Shown: piece by piece, positions 42,876-51,637 of the stretch
How positions within the stretch are numbered: the stretch's first letter is position 1
How the letters are laid out: the number at the start of each line of letters is the position of its first letter
IMG/VR virus record: IMGVR_UViG_3300033149_006617
Coordinates: 1 to 64,000 of that record
Reading direction: 5' to 3' (one strand)
Source: a virus
DNA length: 64,000 bases
Position numbers and translations under genes: made by a program
The notes under the pieces: model-generated
Database searches by the model: none
What the model was told of the DNA's origin: nothing
What the model saw: only the letters and a program-made list of their open reading frames with translations

Positions 42876-44346
42876 ACAAATTCCTATTGTAGATGTCATT
42901 AGTAAATATTGCACCCTCAAGCGTGCGGGCCGAAAAGAGGTCCGCACTGTTTGTCCATTCCATCCCGATTCTAACCCCAGTCTTTATGCCAACCCAGCTA
43001 AGAATGTCTGGCATTGCCACGGATGTGGCAGAGGCGGTAATGTTATTACATTTGTATCTGAAATTGAACGTATACCATATCGGGATGCCGCGTTGCAATT
43101 GGCAGAACAGTATGATATTCAAATAGTAGATATGTTCGATTTTTTTCGGGCGGAAAGGCGATGTTTAGTTGCTACAAAAATTTTTTATTCGAGAATGTTG
43201 CATGCCCGCCTAGCGACATGCGTAATGGACTACGTCCTAAACAGGGGTATACGACCAGATATAGTCGAGAAATTTGAGTTGGGTTATTCACCCGAACAAA
43301 TAGGGATAAAAAAATATCTACATAAATATAATATATCGTGGCAAGTTGCTGAGAATGTTGGGTTGCTCAGCAATAATAGAGAGGTATTGAGGGGGAGGAT
43401 CATCTTTCCCATATATCACCAGGGGCAACTTGTGTCTTTTGCGGGCCGAAAAGTTCGTGGCAACGGCCCCAAGTATCTTAATCTAAAAAATACGGAGATA
43501 TTCGATAGAAATTCCGTTTTATACGGGATGAACAGGGCTTACGCCAGTTTCCGCAAGAGCGGGGAAATATACATAGTTGAGGGGCAGATGGACGTGCTTG
43601 CTATGCACTCTATCGGGATCGAGAATACCGTGGGGCTAATGGGCACTTCATTTTCCGCAGAAAGGGCGGCGCAACTTTCTGGAGCGAAGAAAACAACTAT
43701 AGTGCTAGATGCTGACCAAGCAGGTTCTAACCGGCTGAGGGAAATTGTATGTACACTTGAGGATTATAATCTCAATCCGCATATTGTGTTGTTGCCATCA
43801 GGCGACCCTGCGGAGAATGCACTGAAGGATTCAGGGGGGTTTCTCCGAATGTTGTATAACGCTTCCCCTGGATTTTTGCACCTTCTCCATATCGCGAAAA
43901 ATGCCGAGGATATGTCAAGGTTACTTGCCAGGATTAGGAATCGCCTCCGCCGTAGCGAATGGGTAAGAGTTGCGGCCAACATAATGGGAGGCGGAGAGCG
44001 CATAGAATCCATTTTGGAGGCGGGGGCGCTCAGATTTTCGGCTGGCAAGGAGTGGGTCGAAATCACTGAGACCAACGGCAGGGAAGAATTGGAGAGGAGG
44101 GTATTGGGAAGTGTGAGCAGGGACTTTCGGTTGCGGAAAAAATTGATAGGTGCGCTTCCCTTCTATAAAGGGAAGCGCACCTTGAGGTTCTTCACTAATC
44201 CGAAGCTCGCCAAGGCCGTGATAATGGGCGGGGAAGCGTTGGATATTTATTCCGCGAACTTCCCCGCCGACCTTGAGCGGCTCCGCGTGCTGATGGAGCG
44301 TGACAGCAAGGCCGCTGAGCTGGATGAGTGGGCGGCGTCGGATTAG
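42853..44346 (+). CDS. dnaG: DNA primase (DnaG-like)
   Basis: 497 residues from ATG 42853. Zinc finger TVCPFHPDSNPSL...WHCHGCGRGG (CHCC), the RNA-polymerase basic patch RGRIIFPIYHQGQLVSFAGR, and TOPRIM EIYIVEGQMDVLAM and TIVLDADQAG. The C-terminal helicase-binding part is present but divergent. It makes primers for lagging-strand synthesis. It ends tail to tail with the first leftward gene. Confidence 0.9.
   Translation: MNYRQIIEQIPIVDVISKYCTLKRAGRKEVRTVCPFHPDSNPSLYANPAKNVWHCHGCGRGGNVITFVSEIERIPYRDAALQLAEQYDIQIVDMFDFFRAERRCLVATKIFYSRMLHARLATCVMDYVLNRGIRPDIVEKFELGYSPEQIGIKKYLHKYNISWQVAENVGLLSNNREVLRGRIIFPIYHQGQLVSFAGRKVRGNGPKYLNLKNTEIFDRNSVLYGMNRAYASFRKSGEIYIVEGQMDVLAMHSIGIENTVGLMGTSFSAERAAQLSGAKKTTIVLDADQAGSNRLREIVCTLEDYNLNPHIVLLPSGDPAENALKDSGGFLRMLYNASPGFLHLLHIAKNAEDMSRLLARIRNRLRRSEWVRVAANIMGGGERIESILEAGALRFSAGKEWVEITETNGREELERRVLGSVSRDFRLRKKLIGALPFYKGKRTLRFFTNPKLAKAVIMGGEALDIYSANFPADLERLRVLMERDSKAAELDEWAASD
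44149..44181 (+). repeat. Perfect 14-bp hairpin inside the primase gene
   Basis: GGTGCGCTTCCCTT (44149-44162), 5-nt loop CTATA, and a perfect complement (44168-44181). It codes for an ordinary stretch of primase. No T-run follows. Possible RNA structure or origin-like hairpin. Confidence 0.5.
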
Positions 44347-44594
44347 AATATGGCTAACTTGCCGGCAGGCTCCTCGAAGTACTGCACCCGCTTGGTATTG
44401 CTCGTCCACGGGATGCGCTTGACTGCGCCATTGTCGAGGCGCAGGCCACAATTGATAAACCTGCCGTAAGCCCGCACATCCGGCTTGCGCGGATTTTTCG
44501 GCGAAGGAAGAACCACCCCCACATATTCCTTCTTCGTCTTCATGTCCACTACCTTGATCCTGTCATTTACCTTCGGATACCCATGAATCTGCAT
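44343..44594 (-). CDS. Small beta-rich protein, unknown
   Basis: 83 residues; GGAGGCGATGTATA upstream. KVNDRIKVVDMKTKKEYVGV at the start is an SH3/OB-like beta pattern. Last gene of the long leftward operon. No family recognised. Confidence 0.5.
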   Translation of the reverse strand: MQIHGYPKVNDRIKVVDMKTKKEYVGVVLPSPKNPRKPDVRAYGRFINCGLRLDNGAVKRIPWTSNTKRVQYFEEPAGKLAIF

Positions 44595-44896
44595 TATACA
44601 TCGCCTCCTTCTTCATCATTTTGCATGGGTTGCCTACGATAAATTCGCGCCCCCGAAAGGCCTATTATATGTGTCGGTTCCTCCTCATTTATATCTGCCC
44701 ACACGTAGAGCACAAATTCCCCATTCTTGGACTCAAGCCATATTTGGCTACACACGAAGTCGTCGTCCAATGCGTACATCCCGTGTTCAGGCAGGAAAAA
44801 CCCTATCCCATTCTTTGTAGATTGGACAATTACTTTTGTGGCTTTGTCTGTGATGATGTCATTTATCTGTTCTTTTTGGAGTTTTTGTGTTGCCAT
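44594..44896 (-). CDS. Small protein, unknown
   Basis: 100 residues; GGAGGCGATGTAA upstream; the next start follows at its stop. Mixed alpha/beta with WADINEEEPTHIIGLSGARI. Adjacent to the clamp gene. No recognised domain. Confidence 0.45.
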   Translation of the reverse strand: MATQKLQKEQINDIITDKATKVIVQSTKNGIGFFLPEHGMYALDDDFVCSQIWLESKNGEFVLYVWADINEEEPTHIIGLSGARIYRRQPMQNDEEGGDV

Positions 44897-44914
44897 TTAC
44901 ATCGCCTCCTTTAT

Positions 44915-46078
44915 CTAATCATCGAGTAGCGGCATTAGAAGATATATGTATCCGGTGTCATTTGGGTCAGCCCCCTGGATGAGCACCGGCTTATCACTAC
45001 CATCGAATTGGAATTGGATACGTTCTGTATCAAAACTCTCTACTGCGTCGAGCAATTGATAATCAATGAACGCTATCTTGAATGGTTCGCCCTCGAGCTC
45101 GATTCCACCTAAACTCCCACTGACGCTCCCAACATTAATGTCATTGATCTCGGCGGATAGTTCCCCAGGGCTTATGCTGAGGTGTATGTGGCTTGCCTTG
45201 CTCCCCCAGGCGTTTTTTAACCGCCCAATCAAGCATTGTAATTTCTCCCTGTCTGCTACGACGCTTTGTCCTCCCTCCCGTTCGATTACCTTCTGGATTA
45301 TTTTGTCAACATTCGGATAGACGAGGGATGTTCGCGACTCACCGGTATAATAACGCGCCCAAGCAGTTACATTACTAAATTTGGTTAGCATGTGGGCATC
45401 CCCGAATGCCACTGCAACAGGGCCGTTGCTTATGGATTGCACCAGGAACTTCATGCCTCGTGTTGAGATTAGAGCAGGTTTCATGTCATCATGGCAATTG
45501 TATTTGATTGCTATATCAGCAAGCCTCCATGTATCGGTGGTGACAAATTCTAATGATTCACCTGCTGGCCTTATATAGACGGTTTGCAATATAGGTCGTG
45601 TTTCATCAGTAGACGCCGCGTGGAGTATGCGTTTTATGGTCTGTTTGAATAATGCCCCATCTAGTGTATTCGCATCAGATTGGGCATCAAACAACGAATC
45701 ATTAAGCAACTCATCGTGTGGTTTAGGGTATTCGTCTGTTGGGTAACAATTTAGGTTGAGGTGAATCCCTTCTGCGCTGGTCTTGAGCGTATATTCCCAT
45801 GTGTCAGATTCTAACGTGATTGGCACCTTCGGCATCTTTTTGAGAAACGTTTTCATTTGCTTTATGGGAACTACGATGGGGTCTAGTTCTCCTTCTGCGG
45901 GAATTTTTGAGATTGTGCCTATCTCAAGGTCGGTCGCAATTATCCTCAGTACCCCATCCGTGGGTTGGTCGAAGAGGGCATTGCTGAGAATAGGCAGAGA
46001 TGACTTTTTCCCCCGGCATTTATCCGCAAGGGAAATGGCCTGGAACAGATCATCACGACTGACTATCATCTTACTCAT
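44915..46078 (-). CDS. dnaN: DNA polymerase sliding clamp (beta subunit)
   Basis: 387 residues, normal clamp length. AAAGGAGGCGG upstream. Three repeated clamp folds are visible: SLPILSNALFDQ...IIATDLEIGTISKIP, then FKQTIKRILHAASTDETRPILQTVYI...VTTDTWRLADIAIKY, and a C-terminal third ending YIYLLMPLLDD, corresponding to the YVIMPMRL end of bacterial clamps. It confers processivity, presumably on the phage polymerase. A beta clamp with a Pol I-type enzyme is unusual. Confidence 0.9.
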   Translation of the reverse strand: MSKMIVSRDDLFQAISLADKCRGKKSSLPILSNALFDQPTDGVLRIIATDLEIGTISKIPAEGELDPIVVPIKQMKTFLKKMPKVPITLESDTWEYTLKTSAEGIHLNLNCYPTDEYPKPHDELLNDSLFDAQSDANTLDGALFKQTIKRILHAASTDETRPILQTVYIRPAGESLEFVTTDTWRLADIAIKYNCHDDMKPALISTRGMKFLVQSISNGPVAVAFGDAHMLTKFSNVTAWARYYTGESRTSLVYPNVDKIIQKVIEREGGQSVVADREKLQCLIGRLKNAWGSKASHIHLSISPGELSAEINDINVGSVSGSLGGIELEGEPFKIAFIDYQLLDAVESFDTERIQFQFDGSDKPVLIQGADPNDTGYIYLLMPLLDD

Positions 46079-46091
46079 TTTACCGCCTCCT

Positions 46092-46904
46092 TTATTTGCC
46101 TAATTGCACTTCGCGGAGCATAGCAATATCTACGTCCGCGTACAATTGTGTGGTGATGGGGCTTGCGTGCCCTAATTGCTTCTGGACGTGTAGCGTGCTT
46201 GCACCTCTCCTGAGCATCTCCCTTGCACAGGTGGCCCTGAGGGCATGGGTGGAAAATTCATGGCTATCCCACCCTTCGATCTCGGCTAACCGCGCAGCAC
46301 GCTTGAAATGCCTCCTGGCAGTCTCGTAACTGGCTTTCCTGCCATTGATTTGTATAACATACCCCTGGCCGAACCAAGGTAATTCGCGCAACATGCGCTC
46401 GATATTTGGGGGCAACGGGACTGTCCTATCACCTGTTTTTGCCCCGATGATGTCAATGGTCTTTTCCTTCCAATTAATATGCTCCCACTTGAGGCTCAGC
46501 ACCTCGCTTATCCTGAGGCCACAATATGTTTGTATCGCAAACGCTACATTAAATGGTGGCTCGGCACATTGTATAATTCTCTCGGCTTCCTCCAGTGTTG
46601 GATAGTGCTTTCGTCTTTTCGACTTCTTTGTGGCTACCAATTTTGCTGTGATGGGCTTGTCTCTGTAACCGTTTTCAACTGCCCACTTGGAAAACATTTT
46701 CAACGAAGTCAATCGCCTGTTGGTAGTGGCAGGAGAAAATCCTGCCCGCTTCAGCCATTCTATGACTTCGTCATTGGTGATTTTGTCGAGTGGCCCAACG
46801 CTCCGCTCAACGAGAAGTAGATCCTCCTTCCGTGCACGATAAGTATTGTCTGTCCATCTAAGTGAATAGTCTTTGAGGAACTCCTGAATCATTTCCTCGG
46901 TCAT
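46092..46904 (-). CDS. Tyrosine recombinase (XerC/D-like integrase)
   Basis: 270 residues; ATG 46904 overlaps the upstream stop (ATGA). N-terminal SAM-like core-binding domain (FLKDYSLRWTDNTYRARKED) and catalytic domain with the full set: Arg in YCGLRISEVLSLKW, Lys in IIGAKTGDRTVP, THALRATCAREML, QLGHASPITTQLYADV with nucleophile Tyr. It can act as an integrase or as a dimer resolvase. No directly repeated attachment site was found near it. Confidence 0.85.
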   Translation of the reverse strand: MTEEMIQEFLKDYSLRWTDNTYRARKEDLLLVERSVGPLDKITNDEVIEWLKRAGFSPATTNRRLTSLKMFSKWAVENGYRDKPITAKLVATKKSKRRKHYPTLEEAERIIQCAEPPFNVAFAIQTYCGLRISEVLSLKWEHINWKEKTIDIIGAKTGDRTVPLPPNIERMLRELPWFGQGYVIQINGRKASYETARRHFKRAARLAEIEGWDSHEFSTHALRATCAREMLRRGASTLHVQKQLGHASPITTQLYADVDIAMLREVQLGK

Positions 46905-47404
46905 TTTGAACACCTCACTCTCGCCTCATTTACAATCTCCGCAATGCTCATCCCCTTTCTATAGATTGCCCGCGCAATATCTTCTACGCCTTCGTCCGGT
47001 ATCCAGCTCTTCAGCACCTCAATGGCATTTCTAAGTTCCGGTGGTTCCCTATTTATCTTCCCTCGTGCCGTTGGGATGGGCAATTCAGTCAACTCCATTC
47101 CCATTTTAATAGCCCTCCAGTATTCTGCGTACAATTTATCTATGGCCTTTCCTGCGACGGACTTTGATTTCATTGAAGTGACCTTGCAGGCATTTGGGTC
47201 GAACGTAAATTCGTAGAGCTGAGTAATCGGCTCTCCATTGCACGACCCATCTATCAGCATCTTCCCGTTCCGCAAAAATTTCGGCCCTGCAGGAAGATCC
47301 CAACTCCACCAAGCTATCCTATGGAAATGCCTACTCTGTGGTATCCTCAGGAGCTTCCTGAGAAGCTCATCTTTTGTTTGCGCGGTTACTTCTATCTTCT
47401 GCAT
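46901..47404 (-). CDS. Unknown protein upstream of recombinase
   Basis: 167 residues; start at 47404 chosen for GGAGGAGGCAAC. Contains a beta region (HFHRIAWWSWDLPAGP, SCNGEPITQLYEFTFDP) and a helical C-terminus. Translationally coupled to the recombinase; could be a co-factor. No family recognised. Confidence 0.5.
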   Translation of the reverse strand: MQKIEVTAQTKDELLRKLLRIPQSRHFHRIAWWSWDLPAGPKFLRNGKMLIDGSCNGEPITQLYEFTFDPNACKVTSMKSKSVAGKAIDKLYAEYWRAIKMGMELTELPIPTARGKINREPPELRNAIEVLKSWIPDEGVEDIARAIYRKGMSIAEIVNEARVRCSK

Positions 47405-47415
47405 GTTGCCTCCTC

Positions 47416-47829
47416 CTATGCCGGTACTTTTCTTTTGCGCCTCTCCTCCTTGTAAACATTTCGCCAAAATTGTTCTGCAGTCTCCCACTCAAAGCCAAAT
47501 TCATCCAAGAATCTCATCTCGGCTACATGTTTTGCCTCCTCACGCCGCCTCCGTTCCCGTTCCTTGTCGTGCTCAATTTGTCTTTTACGATATTCTGGAT
47601 GAGTTTTCCTATAGTGTGTATAATAGCAATTCCAGCAAAGGCCATTACAATACTTTTCTGTGTACTTCTCCTTTGGTTTGCCGCATTTTTCACACTTGTA
47701 CCCTATTGGATATTTGATTATTGATGCTAATCTACACTCGTTGCTACAGAATTTTTGTCCTGCTTTGCTAGGAACCAGTTCCATGATCTTACCACAGTAT
47801 TCACATTCCTTCCTGATCCTCTTTGTCAT
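47416..47829 (-). CDS. Zinc-finger protein with basic coiled-coil tail
   Basis: 137 residues. Three Cys pairs: CEYCGK, CSNEC, YKCEKCGKPKEKY, CNGLCWNC, predicting two zinc ribbons; then a highly charged helix (RKRQIEHDKERERRRREEA). ATG 47829 is preferred to 47835 because AAAGGAGG is too close to the latter. Nucleic-acid binding or HNH-like scaffold without catalytic His-Asn-His. Overlaps ruvB by 29 nt. Confidence 0.55.
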   Translation of the reverse strand: MTKRIRKECEYCGKIMELVPSKAGQKFCSNECRLASIIKYPIGYKCEKCGKPKEKYTEKYCNGLCWNCYYTHYRKTHPEYRKRQIEHDKERERRRREEAKHVAEMRFLDEFGFEWETAEQFWRNVYKEERRKRKVPA

Positions 47830-48721
47830 TACCATACACCTCCTTTAGTTTTCGTGTGGCAACACGCCCTATTCTCTTGCGGGCAACAAATCCCGCATAA
47901 AGAAGATAAGGTTCAACCAACGTCTCAATTGTGCTTACATTCTCCCCGATTGTGTTTGCAATTGCATTCACACCGGCGGGGCCTCCGTCAAACGTATCTA
48001 ATAGTGCTCTTACGTATCTTCTTTGTAGTCTGTCCAGCCCATTTTCGTCTATTCCCATTTTACTTAGGAAGTCCTCGATTGTGCCTTTCTGGCCGGAGAG
48101 TTTGAAGTCCTCCACCTGATAGGCGATATTTATCGCCACACGAGGAGTCCCTCTCCCCCTCTCGCCTATGATTCTTGCCTCCTCATCGGTGAGGCTTGCT
48201 ATGCCTGCGCGCTTCACGATTTGTGTCAATTCTTCCGGCGAATATAGCTCGAACTCCAACTTGTACGTGATTCTATCCAGGAATGGTTTCGTCAACTGCG
48301 CAGGTTCTGTAGTGGCTCCTACGAAACAAAATTCCTTCAAGTCCATCTCGAATGTCCCGTTGCTGTGCTCTACGTGGATTTTTCCGTCTTCCAGGGCGGG
48401 GTATAGTTGCTCCTGGATTATGATGGGCAACCTATGCACTTCATCAACAAATATGATGGTCTTGTCGGCGTCCATAAGCATATTTATCACGGACAAAGGG
48501 GACTCCAACGAAGGCGCATTTGCCTTCATAAATTTCAGCCCAAGCTCAGTAGCGATGATTTCCGAGAGAGTTGTTTTCCCAAGGCCTGGAGGGCCTGCCA
48601 TCAGCATATGCTTGGGCACTGTGCCCATTTTTTTCGCCGCAAGAAGGGCCGGAAATATTGCCTCCTTCACATGCTCCTGCCCTATAAACTCACTGAGCGA
48701 TTTGGGCCTTATATCCCTCAA
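47801..48721 (-). CDS. ruvB: RuvB Holliday-junction branch-migration ATPase
   Basis: 306 residues; TTG 48721 has GGAGG at 7 nt, whereas ATG 48727 is only one base from it. AAA+ motifs MLMAGPPGLGKTTLSEIIA, TIIFVDEVHRLP, sensor 1 FCFVGATTEPAQL, Arg finger region, RGTPRVAINI as sensor 2, and the winged-helix end LVEPYLLYAGFVARKRIGRVAT, diagnostic for RuvB. No ruvA or ruvC is visible, so it may join host RuvAC or act with RecA. Confidence 0.9.
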   Translation of the reverse strand: MRDIRPKSLSEFIGQEHVKEAIFPALLAAKKMGTVPKHMLMAGPPGLGKTTLSEIIATELGLKFMKANAPSLESPLSVINMLMDADKTIIFVDEVHRLPIIIQEQLYPALEDGKIHVEHSNGTFEMDLKEFCFVGATTEPAQLTKPFLDRITYKLEFELYSPEELTQIVKRAGIASLTDEEARIIGERGRGTPRVAINIAYQVEDFKLSGQKGTIEDFLSKMGIDENGLDRLQRRYVRALLDTFDGGPAGVNAIANTIGENVSTIETLVEPYLLYAGFVARKRIGRVATRKLKEVYGNDKEDQEGM

Positions 48722-48785
48722 ATACATCCCTCCTTTCATCCGCTTCTACAGGCTATGTGTTGTACAGCCTGTAGATGTTATAGTA

Positions 48786-49043
48786 TTAACACTCTTCCTC
48801 TACTACTTTGCGGCATTGTTCCGGCAAGTCCTCAAAAGAAATTTCGCGCCCAAGATGAGGCCCTACTAGTGCCTCCACATGAATGCAAAATTCCTGTGTT
48901 GGATTTTCCGACATAGCAAGAGCCGTGAACATACCCTTGCCTATTGGTTCATTCATGAAAACCACCGTATAACGGTCAATAACATCAGGCCCGTAATCAA
49001 AGATACGGATGGCGTTCGAGCACACTTGCCTGTTACCAGCCAT
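48786..49043 (-). CDS. Small protein, unknown
   Basis: 85 residues; AAAGGAGGGTAC upstream. Ends in an acidic Cys-containing helix (DLPEQCRKVVEEEC). First of the small genes above ruvB. No family recognised. Confidence 0.45.
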   Translation of the reverse strand: MAGNRQVCSNAIRIFDYGPDVIDRYTVVFMNEPIGKGMFTALAMSENPTQEFCIHVEALVGPHLGREISFEDLPEQCRKVVEEEC

Positions 49044-49075
49044 TTATTTGTACCCTCCTTTTCTCTTGTGGGTTT

Positions 49076-49300
49076 TTATGGTTTGTTTTGCCATTCGGCA
49101 ATTTTGCTGCCAATGGCGCTCGCAAATTCGTTGTCGCTTGCCTCCTGTACGAGAGCAACCTCGTGCTCCAATTCTTCCGGCACGTCCATCATGCTCGTCC
49201 GAACGTCTACCAGGAACTTCTCCATATAATTGGGCCGACGTTCGCTGGTAAGAAAGAAACGCCACTCCACAAGCCGATCCACAGCTTCCTGTAACGTCAT
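49076..49300 (-). CDS. Small helical protein of a three-member paralogue family
   Basis: 74 residues from ATG 49300 (AAAAGGAGGGAAC). TLQEAVDRLVEWRFFL at the start, DVPEELEHEVALVQEA and a C-terminal helix IGSKIAEWQ. Similar layout in genes at 58341 (TTKEAVERLLAWYGG) and 58604 (RLREAVQKIAEYFND). Likely duplicates within the operon. Confidence 0.5.
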   Translation of the reverse strand: MTLQEAVDRLVEWRFFLTSERRPNYMEKFLVDVRTSMMDVPEELEHEVALVQEASDNEFASAIGSKIAEWQNKP

Positions 49301-49491
49301 TATTTGTTCCCTCCTTTTCTGGCTATATTTTGCTTCCGAGGATTGCCCAGTATTTCCCCGCATTTCGGGCAGATAATTACTTCTGTCCCGTCGTCGTACA
49401 CAACAGATTCCACCTCGCTACCCGTCCATGTGATCCCACACTTTTCACAATAGAATTCTTCATCTTCCTCATCGTCCCACTCGAAAGGCAC
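49300..49491 (-). CDS. Small zinc-ribbon protein
   Basis: 63 residues from GTG 49491 (GGAGGGAGAGCC). YCEKCGITWTGSEVE and VIICPKCGEIL form a rubredoxin-like zinc ribbon, preceded by an acidic N-terminus. It ends inside the next start. Function unknown. Confidence 0.55.
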   Translation of the reverse strand: MPFEWDDEEDEEFYCEKCGITWTGSEVESVVYDDGTEVIICPKCGEILGNPRKQNIARKGGNK

Positions 49492-49664
49492 GGCTCTCCC
49501 TCCTTTCCCGCCCTCCTCCACCCTGAAATTTTTATTCCCGTATCTTCCCACTACTTGCCGTAGACAATGAAACCGCAGTCCAGCCATATATTTTCCGGCA
49601 CAATGGGGGAACATATATTCCCACACATACCTACAATATAATTACTTGAGTAGAATCACTTTAT

Positions 49665-50183
49665 TTATCGGCGGCTATAATATGATACATCTCCCGTGTG
49701 CAGAGCGAGGATTTCTCCTCGTTCTGCTGCCTCCTCTACTAATTCGCAATCGGAACGATCCTCATAATAGAAATACTGGTCATCATCCATCGCGTCAAGC
49801 TCCTCCTCGCTTGGCCGGAGGTGAAGATAGTCCACGATATAGGGGCAATCACAATCTCCGCTCCAGCAACGCCCAAGATATTCTGCCCCACAGTGGGGGC
49901 AGGCTTCAGAATCACCGTTGATAATTTTCCCGCAAGAAGCACAGATAGCTGGGGAGCTATCTATGATGTAAACCTTCCCCCTCTGCCTATCCTGCGCCTC
50001 GGCAAGCAATACACCTCCCTCCAGGGCTGTTTCCTTGTCAGTATTGAACCTTTTGAGGAAATCCTCAAACTCCCTTTGCGAAAGGCGCAACGTGGGCATG
50101 TCAAAATCCACTGCCAAATCCCACGGGCCTGCCTGTCCCACCACATTTTCATTGTTGTCATCATGCCAATGGATTTCCAACAT
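49665..50183 (-). CDS. Zinc-ribbon protein, paralogue of the gene at 54965
   Basis: 172 residues. The C-terminal half holds ICASCGKIINGDSEACPHCG then AEYLGRCWSGDCDCPYIVDY, ending with SYYSRR. The gene at 54965 has the same order (CGNCGKVI, CPHCGAEYLG, VGDCDCEYI, end SWYSR). The N-terminal part differs. A metal-binding domain of unknown role, duplicated in the operon. Confidence 0.55.
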   Translation of the reverse strand: MLEIHWHDDNNENVVGQAGPWDLAVDFDMPTLRLSQREFEDFLKRFNTDKETALEGGVLLAEAQDRQRGKVYIIDSSPAICASCGKIINGDSEACPHCGAEYLGRCWSGDCDCPYIVDYLHLRPSEEELDAMDDDQYFYYEDRSDCELVEEAAERGEILALHTGDVSYYSRR

Positions 50184-50185
50184 AT

Positions 50186-50656
50186 TTATCCCTCCTCTAT
50201 GGTGTGGTAGTAGTATGTTACCTTTTTGGGCCGCGAAATGATAGGGGCCCCATCCGGCTCTGGAATATCTACCTTTTCCACTAATCCTGTAATTGGGCTT
50301 ATCACCTTATATGCCTCAACTTCCCCACCCTCAACCACATACATAAAGTCAATATCCGATGGGTCACGACGCGCGATGCCAATTGATAGAAAATCAAGGG
50401 CGTGGGGCTTCTTTACATCTTCCTTTGCGCCAAACCCATACTGCCGAGTGTGGTCTGCAGACCACACCACAAATTTCGCGGCTAAATAAGATGGATCACC
50501 AAGCCTCGTATCATTAAGGCTTTCCCTAACCTCTTCAAGAAAGAGCTTAATGTCTATCCCTAATCCCTCAGGGTCTCCATCTGTGTGACGATAAATAATT
50601 GCTTCGGGGCACGAGGCCCCGATGTGCTGAAAATGGACGGTTGCTCTTGTACCCAT
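50186..50656 (-). CDS. Conserved phage protein of unknown function
   Basis: 156 residues beginning MGTRATVHFQ, then AIIYRHTDGDPEG; this opening is shared by a group of small phage and bacterial proteins. Beta-rich core. No function known to me. Ribosome site GGAGGGATGATTA. Confidence 0.5.
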   Translation of the reverse strand: MGTRATVHFQHIGASCPEAIIYRHTDGDPEGLGIDIKLFLEEVRESLNDTRLGDPSYLAAKFVVWSADHTRQYGFGAKEDVKKPHALDFLSIGIARRDPSDIDFMYVVEGGEVEAYKVISPITGLVEKVDIPEPDGAPIISRPKKVTYYYHTIEEG

Positions 50657-50659
50657 TAA

Positions 50660-50887
50660 TCATCCCTCCTCGTTGGTTTTCTCCTCTTTGATTTTGCGGA
50701 TTATTTCCTCTGCGAACGGGGCCAATTCAGCCCTTGACGCACCAACAATTTTGATCGCAGCATCCTGTTCATAAGTGCTACTGCTATTGTGGAGTATCCA
50801 ACGCACTTCCTCAATTATACCGCTGATAATGAGTTCCTTTGGGTCAAGCTCGCCTATTTCGTCGAACGCATCTTTGAGGTTATTCAT
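50660..50887 (-). CDS. Small acidic helical protein
   Basis: 75 residues; AGGAGGTGATAAA upstream; overlaps the next-upstream gene by 4 nt. Two acidic helices. No family recognised. Confidence 0.45.
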   Translation of the reverse strand: MNNLKDAFDEIGELDPKELIISGIIEEVRWILHNSSSTYEQDAAIKIVGASRAELAPFAEEIIRKIKEEKTNEEG

Positions 50888-51141
50888 TTTATCACCTCCT
50901 CGTTGCGCGTTTTTATTTGTTCAATAACCTCATCAATATAATCATACTCAAACCCCAAATTGTATAGGGTTTCCCTCAGATTGCTAAGGGCTTCTTCCTC
51001 CGTGTTGAAATGGGCGTCGCATACGTCATCATCAGTATGTTCCCACGGGGATGTCATGGAGACGTCATAGAACCATCCCCATTTTCCATTTTGTTCAAAC
51101 ACTGCGGCCTCGTCAATATAAATATGTGCTTTTACTTCCAT
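50884..51141 (-). CDS. Small protein, unknown
   Basis: 85 residues from ATG 51141, with GAGGAGGTG. Starts with a strand (EVKAHIYIDEAAVFE) and contains FNTEEEALSNLRETLYNLGF. Resembles the general 'YcfA/HicB-like' beta start but is not assignable. Confidence 0.45.
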   Translation of the reverse strand: MEVKAHIYIDEAAVFEQNGKWGWFYDVSMTSPWEHTDDDVCDAHFNTEEEALSNLRETLYNLGFEYDYIDEVIEQIKTRNEEVIK

Positions 51142-51173
51142 CAGCACACCTCCTCGAAGTATTTTTACTGCCG

Positions 51174-51548
51174 TCAGTACAACTCATCCGGCTTAAACAT
51201 CTCAAAAATAGCGTCCACAGCGTCAGGGTGATTAAGATCGTTCTCAATATAAGATAGTAACCAATCGAGGTCCCTGGCGTCCCATGCTTCTTGATATGCT
51301 TGGGCGCGACGCTCTGCCAAAACCGTTAGTGCTACTTCCTCCACCTCTACGAGGGCCTCCTCAGGCGACAGAGATTCCTTTGAAAGATCCCCACGGGAAT
51401 ATATATCAATGGTATCTCCGTTGCCATCAACGACGACGACTGCATGTCCCTCTCCCCAATACGCTATTATTTTCTCCTCCGGCGTAGCGAATGGGTCAGA
51501 TATTACTTTCACAACCTTGGCATCCCTTAGGGCGTTGAGCAATTTCAT
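51174..51548 (-). CDS. Unknown protein
   Basis: 124 residues, AAAGGAGGCC upstream. N-terminal beta part (VVKVISDPFAT, HAVVVVDGNG) and a helical acidic C-terminus. A hairpin GCCCGCAAAAACGGGC follows the next upstream gene's end in the spacer. No family recognised. Confidence 0.45.
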   Translation of the reverse strand: MKLLNALRDAKVVKVISDPFATPEEKIIAYWGEGHAVVVVDGNGDTIDIYSRGDLSKESLSPEEALVEVEEVALTVLAERRAQAYQEAWDARDLDWLLSYIENDLNHPDAVDAIFEMFKPDELY

Positions 51549-51637
51549 TTTCCGGCCTCCTTTTGCCCGTTTTTGCGGGCTTAGTGTGTTGAACCCTCAC
51601 CAGAGGGCGGGTTTGCGCCTGCCCTCGGCTTGAAGGC

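Noticed and set aside
46092-46904. Integration site (attP) beside the recombinase
   Set aside because: I found no tRNA-like core or direct repeat next to the gene, so no attachment site is annotated.
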